Shown here one piece after another: positions 56,551 to 64,000 of a stretch of 64,000 nt of DNA; position 1 is the first letter of the stretch, and each line of letters opens with the position of its first letter. Source of the DNA: Maniola hyperantus (lineage: Eukaryota > Arthropoda > Insecta > Lepidoptera > Nymphalidae); contig NC_048543.1 in assembly GCF_902806685.2 (NCBI RefSeq), forward strand, positions 5,002,106 to 5,066,105, in the 5' to 3' direction. The translations under genes and the position numbers were made by a program. The notes beneath the pieces are model-generated. The model saw only the letters and a program-made list of their open reading frames with translations. It ran no database searches and was not told the origin of the DNA.

Positions 56551-58911
56551 ATGGCAGATATTTTGGATATATTGGATATTGAACAACCAGGAGCATCTGA
56601 AATTACAAGAGAGAGTATTATTCACGGCGACAAAGCAAAGAAGAAGTATGTTACAAACAAGGCGGTGCGGCGTCCTGAGGGCATGCACCGCGAAGTATTC
56701 GCTCTCCTTTATAATGATAACAAGGAATTACCGCCACTGTTGCCTACTGACACAGGTTGATACACTGCTTGCTAATATATTATACAATTTGTTATTTGTT
56801 TACTAGCTAATATTCACAATACATGTGTGATTTTAGCAGGCTAAAAATGTTTATATTTGGGTTTAGGTAAAGCATACAAACAAACAAAAGCAAGGCTTGG
56901 TATGAGAAAAGTCAGAAAGTGGGTATGGGCACCATTTACTAATCCAGCTCGCAAAGATAATGCTGTGTTTCACCACTGGAAGAGGGCAGCGGATGAGGCA
57001 AAAGAATATCCATTTGCCCAATTCAATAAGGTAACACCTACGTTTCTTCTAAATTTAAATAAGTCTATATACTTGATTAAGTTAAATATTTTAGATTAAT
57101 CTTATCTTAATATACTTTTATTCTATTACAGCAAGTATCAATACCATCATACTCTGAGTCAGAATATAACCAATTTTTAAAGTCTGAAGACTGGAGTCAA
57201 GCAGAAACTGACCATTTAATTGATTTGTGCCAAAGGTTTGACCTCCGCTTTATTGTGATACATGATCGCTGGGACCGTGCCGCTTTTAGAGACAGAAGTG
57301 TAGAGGACCTGAAGGAAAGATACTATAATATTTGTGCTATTTTGAGCAAGGTAAATTATTATATGTTTTATACCTAACTAATTTCAAGAAGTTAGTTAAT
57401 AATAAAAGCTGTAATTTTATAATATGGCTCTTCTAGATTATTTGAGTAATGAAACTGCCAGATGTTCTACAATGCTGTGAATTCACATTATATTATGGGT
57501 ATTATTACAACAAATTGAAATAAAATATGAATGTAGAATAGAATGAAAATGAAATAATATGATGAAAATGTTGCTAATTACAATTATTATTATTATCTAA
57601 GTTTAACTTAGTATCCAACTACTATACTTAAAATATTTTGCCTTTAAACTGATGTACATGTTTTAGGTAAAAACAAATCCTTGGTCCAACACAGTGACCA
57701 TGGTAAATGGAGAAAAGCGAGTATATCATTATGATGCTGAACATGAGAGGAAGAGAAAAGAGCAGTTGAAAAGACTCTTTGATAGAACACAGGAACAGGT
57801 TACTGCAGTTATAGATATTTAAATTCCTTTTTATTACAAGATATTTAAAATATGTATACCAAAAATCTGAGTGTAACATTGCAATCAAAACAAGAAAAAA
57901 TTAACTGTAACTTTAATTACATACTTTACATTCATTAATTATTCTTTTAGATTGACGAAGAACAAATGTTATTAGCTGAACTGAAAAAAATAGAAGCACG
58001 TAAACGAGAAAGAGAAAGGAAGACTCAGGATTTACAAAAGTTAATATCCAGAGCTGACAGTGGCAATGTTGTCTCAAACAGCCAAGCCAATGTTGTCAAC
58101 GATGGACCCAATACCCCCACCAGTGCTGTCTCCAATATTGCAAGAAGACATGATAGAAAACTGCACAAGAAGAAACTGACATCACAGCAGAGACCAATTC
58201 GCACTGTAGAAGCTGTGGTGAGTCATTTGTATATGAAAATAAACCATTCTGTAATGACGTCGTTTTGTCTATGTAAATCCTTTCTTACAGACAGTTGAGT
58301 GGTCTGGTATTAAGTTTCCTGAAGCCCGTGGGACTGGAGTATGGTTGCGGTCGCAGCGCATGAAGTTGCCCCCTGGAGTTGGGCAACGTAAATCTAAAGC
58401 TCTTGAGCAAGAACTTCGGCTCCTGAATATCGGTATGATAGCAAAATATTTTAAGTTTGTGATATATTTAAAAAAATAGTATATTAAAAATATCAAATAT
58501 ATGTTTAAATTATAGATACTGCACCGACCCCCACAGAAGCAATTTGCAAACATTTCAATGAACTGCGCTCTGATTTAGCACTTTCATTGGATCTCAAAAA
58601 TGCCCTCACTTCATGTGAATTTGAATTGCAAGCCTTAAGACATCAGTATGAAGCTCTGAACCCTGGAAAGGTAACGTCTTATTTTTTGAATGTTTATTAT
58701 TTCTTAATTAGTGCAGAAATGATACGTTTGTTCTAACCTGATATTCCATTAATAATATGTACATCTTATTAAATTGGTATATACTATATTGTTACAGACT
58801 TTGAGCATTCCAGCATCAATATGCAACTCAAACACTGATGGAGAAGCTAAACCTATTGGAGAAATAATTGATGTTGTTGGTTCTCCAAGTGCTCTGAATA
58901 CAACTATATAG
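56551..58911 (+). CDS. DMAP1: DNA methyltransferase 1-associated protein 1 (DMAP1 / Swc4 family)
   Basis: Nuclear subunit of the NuA4/Tip60 acetyltransferase and SWR1-type remodelling complexes. Exons: 56551-56755, 56867-57030, 57132-57350, 57667-57798, 57951-58217, 58291-58432, 58516-58670, 58798-58911; 465 residues, nearly the same as the vertebrate protein. Signatures: RRPEGMHREV at residues 40-49, the FTNPARKD block in exon 2, a SANT/Myb-like domain in exon 3 (about residues 124-196, with WSQAETDHLIDLC and RFDLRF), the basic helical LKKIEARKRERERK region, and the C-terminal LRSQRMKLP and FNELRSDL blocks. The start is supported by the family's short acidic N-terminus (MADILDI). The 3' end converges on FCF1. 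An AATAAA follows at 58983. Confidence 0.96.
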
Positions 58912-58982
58912 TTTTACTAATTATTATAAAATATATTGTAAACTTTTGGCGTTAAGTTAACAACTGTATTATAGCCATTTAA

Positions 58983-58988
58983 AATAAA
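58983..58988 (+). terminator. Polyadenylation signal of DMAP1
   Basis: AATAAA 72 bases after the stop codon. Confidence 0.6.
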
Positions 58989-59089
58989 AAGCTTTCTGAA
59001 TGTCTTATTTTGATTCTATACTTCCTGTTTGTTAAGGTAGGTAGACCAAACAAAACAGCAATGCTCTCTTTTCCTATGGATGTAGTAAA

Positions 59090-59632
59090 TAAAAAACCGG
59101 CCAAGTGCGAGTCAGGCTCGCGCAACGAGGGTTCCGTACTACAGTCGTATTTTTTCGACATTTTGCACTATAATTCAAAAACTATGATGCATAAAAATAA
59201 ATAAAATTCTGTTTTAGAATGTACAGGTGAAGACCTTTCACATGATACCCCACTTGATATAGTCACTCACTTCGAAAGTTGAAAATACAAATTATTAGTT
59301 TATGACCACAATTTAATTTTTTTTGTGTGATCTAACCCTAAATTCACGGTTTTCAGATTTTTCCCCAAATGTCAGCTATAAGATCTAGTCACTTTGAAAG
59401 TTGAAAATGCTAATTATTAGTTCATGACCACAATTTAATTTTTTTTTGTGTGATCTAACCCTAAATTCACGGTTTTCAGATTTTTCCCCAAATGTCAGCT
59501 ATAAGATCTACCTAATTGCCAAATTTCATGATTCTAGGTCAACGGGAAGTACCCTGTAGGTTTCTTGACAGACAGACAGACAACAAAGTGATCCTATAAT
59601 GGTTTGTTTTTTCTTGAGGTATGAAACCCTAA
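59090..59632 (+). repeat. Family C repeat with internal 125-base tandem duplication
   Basis: Lies between the convergent 3' ends of DMAP1 and FCF1. The units 59261-59386 and 59387-59509 are near-identical direct repeats. Confidence 0.8.
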
Positions 59633-59788
59633 AAAAAACCAAAGATAGTTTGACAGAGTGGGTACAGGGTCCAGAGAGGGCATTCACTTGTTTGTTTGGT
59701 CTAAATACACTTTAACATAAATAGAAATAAATACAGACTACCACAACAGCAATAAAACATAACAATAAAAAAAATACTATTTATTTAT

Positions 59789-60506
59789 CTAAACAGCTCC
59801 CTTTGGTGCTCCATAAGCATCTGGCATTCTTTCTATTGTATACTTGTGCTGTGCCACATACATTATTGGCACGCCTGGTATCTTCCTGAGCCTTCTTTTT
59901 AAGTCTTTATCATTTGTAGCCACAATGTAACATTTGTGTTGAGTTACTCTTTGTACTATGCAATCGTCTGCATATGTTCCCTTGTGCATACATGCAATTC
60001 TTTCAAATCGAGGGTCCTTTATTATCCTTAATGCTACTCGATACTTTCTTCCAAGCTTTTCTAGCTCACCCAAAACACAGTCTGTGACATATGGAATACA
60101 TTTAGCATACAAACAATCCATCATGTTCTGTACTATATCTAATTTATTTTTTATAGAGAAATTTATAAAATTTGTGTCAATAAGAATGTGATAAGGTGGA
60201 CCTAGTTGAGTATTATATTGAAAAAATAGAGCTGAACTGACTTGTGGAACTTCACGAATCTTAACTTCATGTGAGTCAATCTTTTTCTTTTTTGGTTCTA
60301 CTCTATCTTTGGCTTTTATTCTGCTATCTCGTGGATTAATAACTTTTTTCATTTGAGCAAATCTTTTCTCAACAATTTTCCTCGTTTTTCGTTGTTTTCC
60401 CTGAAAAAAGACATTTAAGAATTTTTTTTTTAAAAAACATTTCTAGAGGTCAGAACCATTATTCATATTTAGAGGCGAGAGACAAAAATACTTATGCACG
60501 CACCAT
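59789..60506 (-). CDS. FCF1: rRNA-processing protein FCF1 homologue (PIN domain, Utp24)
   Basis: Nucleolar PIN-domain protein of the small-subunit processome, responsible in yeast for cleavages that release 18S rRNA. The main exon is 60400-59789 (203 codons plus stop). It begins after a TTTTTTCAG acceptor with the basic G-K-Q-R-K-T-R-K sequence typical of residues 2-9 of the family, so the preceding exon needs to supply only ATG. The best candidate is 60506-60504, followed by GTGCGT. Total 204 residues, usual length. Active-site acids are all present: Asp76 in LIDTNF, Glu113 in LGELEKL, Asp146/Asp147 in TYADDC and Asp165 in ATNDKD. The C-terminus ends ERMPDAYGAPKG as in the family. The main exon is very secure; the one-codon exon is not. 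Confidence 0.93.
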
Positions 60507-61363
60507 TTTTATTCAATTACAAATGTGCAATGTACTCTTTTAAAATGCTAGAAACAATGAATAGTTTATAAAATTAAGAGAATTAATTCAATAACAGTCT
60601 AGTATAATATTGCAGTCTTTAGACTGTTTTATTCCAATAATCTCAGCCAATAATGAACACCGACCAGAAATAAATAATGAACACGCGTAATTTTAAGGTT
60701 ATGTTATGAAGACAAAATGGCACATTCACTTATATTTTATTTCAGCTGACTACGGCTGTGGATTCTAGCCATGACCACGGAATAATGACAATAGGTCTCA
60801 GAATAAATACCTAAATATCTGTGGTGAAAGTAATCTAGAATATCCAGATATCACGGATCAGATATGCAACTGGCGTGGCCCCCTCAGTCCCTCTCGCTCA
60901 AGCAGAGGTACTTACTTTTGAAATGTTATTCCGTCTATTTTACGTTCGCTTCGGCTTATGTAGCCTAGTATACTGCAACCAACCATTGCACAATAACTTC
61001 AAAAACAAAAATAATAAAACGAATCCATTATTTATTTACAATACTTTAGTCAACATAACCTCGCTTCACGTTGTTTGCCAAATACTCACGTACAAATACA
61101 TTTTGGCAAACAAAAAAAGTGGCCACGGTGATAAGGACAAAACATAATGATTTTGTCACGTTAAAAAGAGCTTAAATGCATTTAGCTATCTCGCTCTAAC
61201 AGTAAGTGTCACAATAGGGCTACTCCTTGTTCTGAGGTAATCTAGCTAGTTACCATAGAGTAGGATAGGATGGATGTAATTACTTCAATCCTGTGATTTA
61301 CATGAGACGGAATTTAGAATTTATTTACCCTTTCACTAATTTAGCTAGTTAGAGCCTCGAAAT
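60507..61363. promoter_or_regulatory. Divergent FCF1-MED8 intergenic region
   Basis: About 860 bases between two divergent start codons, so it probably holds both promoters and 5' UTRs. No TATA box was recognised. It contains a 53-base segment (60858-60910) that recurs inverted at 48278-48330. Confidence 0.5.
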
Positions 61364-63532
61364 ATGCAACGTGAAGAGAAACAATTAGAAGCAACTTTAC
61401 ATGCGATACTAAACAGAGTGAATGATCTTAAAAGTGCTATACAGGCCTTAATTACAAAGCTAGAAACTGAATATGAAACTATTAATTGGCCTACGTTTCT
61501 GGATAACTATGCCATCTTATCGGGCCACGTAAGTTTAAATCATAAGTATTTTTAACTTTAAAAAAATACAAATATTTCATCATAACTTTTTCTTGTTCTA
61601 ATTCAAAACTCTCCTCATTAGTTGACAGGTTTAAGTAAAATATTACAAGCCGAATTAGCACCATCACTGAAATCAGTTGTGGTGTTGCCCTTGCAGCTGG
61701 GATGTGAGCGAGATGAGGAACTAGCACGGCTGACAGAGGGCCGTGTGCCAGCCTGCACTCATGACTTGGTTCCAGATTTGTTGCGCACTAAGCCTGAACC
61801 CCAGGCAGAACAGAGGCTACAACAGCTTAATCATAAAGCCAGTACCCTTAATTTTGATACTGCACAGGTGAAACCTTGTATAATTTTAATTTTATCTTCA
61901 GAAACTGACTATAATGAATCAGTTTTAAGGCCTGTGTAGACAATGAGTCCATTGTCTGCGAAAGACAAACGTGGGTCACCTAAGCACTGCATCATTAGTC
62001 ACATGATGGACTCATAATACAGTACAGCAAAACACCTACCATGTTCTGACTAAGCTGTACTAAAAGATGAGGACTTTTCTTTTGTGACAATTATTGTCCG
62101 TTTACACAGTCCTTAAGCATTACATTTTTGCTGTAGGATCTTAAAAAATTATTACCTTGCATAGTGATCTCCAATTTTTACATTTAATACTAAACCAAAC
62201 TATTAATCGGGTTTTAACTTAAAACATTACTTGTTGACAGAAACAAGTGGCTCAATTTACCAAAGTTGTGAGCCATGTGTGGGAAATAATATCAAAAGGT
62301 CGAGAGGATTGGGAGGGAGAATCAATGAGATCTGCAGGTATATAACAGAGAGAGAGCCAGCGCATCCCAGACTTTCGGTATTTCATAAAAGCTGAAAGTC
62401 TCAGCGTTTTGTCCCCAACACTGGGAGGAAAGTTTGTTTGGATCATTATGGCTTTGTGAGATAACAGATAATAACGGCAGTTACGCACTCATCCTATCTG
62501 AGTCCGTGAAAATACGTTCCTTTTTGTTTTGTATGGGAGCTTATGAGATATGTCGTAATAATCTATAATCACTGACGGAAGTGCAGTGAGTAATCGCCGT
62601 AAAGGTGTAAAAAATCTTACGTCAAAGTATAGTCTTTTTTTTCATTTTCTTCAGAATAGTATTAGAAATCACGTCATGCATTGCTAGACATCGTTAAACT
62701 TTTAAATTCTAAAGAAAATATAAAAAACTTAAGACTTTATATATACTTTGACGTAATTTTTACACCTTTATGTTATCTCCCAAAGCCACCATGGTTCAAA
62801 CCAACGCTCCTCCCAGTGTACTGGACAATATGCAGAAAAACTATCGGCTTTTATAAAATAACGAAGGTCTGGCACGCGCGGGCTCTTGGTCCATTAATAT
62901 AGTAAAGATATTTTGATATGTCTACTAGCTGACTCACCTTAGCCAAATAGAAACCCAAACACTATGTATCTATACTACTATTATAAAGATTTGTTTGTCT
63001 ATAACTATTGATAACTCTGAAACTACTGATTTTAATAATTCTTTCACCATTAGACAGGTACTTTATCCAGAAGTAACTTAGGCTATACATCATATACATA
63101 TTATATGTAATTATAGGTACTTATATCAAATTTCACCCAAGCTAACCGAGGTGAATCAACTAGTAATAACTAGTTTCTAATCATTTGGAAAAAATTAGTA
63201 TTTTTTGTGACTAGAATGCAGCAGGCTGATCATACATTCTACTGTACAGTGATAAGAAACAGTATAAAGTATGTGTTGCTTTCTTTTAAGGTATGCAACC
63301 CACTCACAGTATTGCTGACACTCATGCGTTGGTCACAGCAGTTGGAACTGGAAAAGGACTTAGACCTGGAATGCCTCCCAGTTTACCACCAGGAGTTGGT
63401 GGGCCTGGCATGGGTCCCACTCGTGGGCAAACACCACAGATGGGCCCTGCTGCACCGACCATGCCTAAGGCACCATCTGCTATCAAGACCAATATCAAAG
63501 CAGCTAATCAGATACATCCTTACAGGCAATAG
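61364..63532 (+). CDS. MED8: Mediator complex subunit 8
   Basis: Component of the Mediator head module, which links transcription factors to RNA polymerase II. Exons: 61364-61528, 61622-61867, 62241-62337, 63291-63532; 249 residues. The start MQREEKQLEA is diagnostic and is followed by a coiled coil and the WPTFLDNYAILSG block. Exon 2 has the RDEELARLTEGRVPACTHDLVPDLLRTKPEP block. Exon 4 is a Gly/Pro/Met-rich linker ending in the conserved SAIKTNIKAANQIHPYRQ tail. It is divergent from FCF1, with about 860 bases between the two start codons. The third intron (62338-63290) holds repeats. Confidence 0.96.
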
Positions 63533-63672
63533 AATTTAAATACTATGCATTTCAATTCAGAAGACCATCGGCAACTGTAACTAGGATACACTCTCAAACC
63601 TGTTTGATTTAAAAATACATAAGATATTTATTTTAAAGAAAAAAAAAGAAATATGTAAAAAAAAAACAGTAC

Positions 63673-63678
63673 AATAAA
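63673..63678 (+). terminator. Polyadenylation signal of MED8
   Basis: AATAAA 141 bases after the stop codon. Confidence 0.6.
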
Positions 63679-64000
63679 GAAAAGCTGCAATTTGAGTTTA
63701 AAATAAGTGCTATCTTTAGTTGAAACGCATAGTACAATACAAGTATAGTGCTTTGTTAGCAGCCTTCAAGGATATTGAAAAAATCACTATTAACTGATGA
63801 GATTTATTTAATTAAAACGCATGAATTTTGTCTTAGTAATTTATTAATAAATTAGTCTTCTAAGGCTCCTTTTCTTCCTTTTCTTGCAATACAAGCTCAA
63901 AAATGCATCTCATTTGTTTTAAAGTAAACAAATAATAATTAATTAATTCTTCAACATAAATTGAGTGAATGTTAATCTAATACACTGGCTTACTATATTA

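Overview
The window is nuclear DNA of an insect, almost certainly a moth or butterfly. It is AT-rich, its genes are split by introns with GT/AG borders, and it is packed with short interspersed repeats of the type common in lepidopteran genomes (repeats carrying GTCTGTCTG runs, repeats ending near 'cgcgggcat..agctagt', repeats with 'ccggccaagtgcgagt', tRNA-derived SINEs). Nothing looks prokaryotic, and there is no CRISPR array or operon.

Layout, left to right. 1-3870: no gene, repeats only. 3871-23838 (minus): a nine-exon sugar/trehalose-transporter-like MFS gene of about 453 residues. A 5'-truncated Ty3/gypsy retrotransposon with an uninterrupted protease-RT-RNaseH-integrase frame sits inside one of its introns in antisense orientation (9441-13357). 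23839-32059: no gene; repeats, including a broken LINE (28436-29694) inside an older repeat. 32060-37820 (plus): a nine-exon serine carboxypeptidase with an intact Ser/Asp/His triad. 40150-47828 (plus): a tandem paralogue with the same nine-exon structure and intron phases, in which the catalytic Ser is Gly and the catalytic His is Gln, so it is probably a pseudoenzyme. 49818-54641 (plus): a THAP9/P-element-transposase-like gene with a THAP zinc finger and recognisable catalytic motifs, broken by two compensating frameshifts. An inverted, internally deleted copy of part of its fourth exon lies just downstream, between two inverted copies of another repeat (54700-55561).

56551-63532 is a compact housekeeping cluster: DMAP1 (plus), FCF1 (minus, convergent with DMAP1) and MED8 (plus, divergent from FCF1). 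These encode a chromatin-complex subunit, an 18S rRNA processing factor and a Mediator head subunit. They share compactness and neighbourhood rather than a pathway.

Exon borders were placed by hand from splice consensus, reading-frame continuity and family resemblance. Phases close exactly for every gene listed. The least certain points are the first exons of the transporter and FCF1, each of which would contribute only the ATG codon. The points most worth a second look are the carboxypeptidase pseudoenzyme, the antisense transposase copy inside a fold-back structure, a probable GC-AG intron in the transporter, and several palindromic repeat families present in more than one copy.
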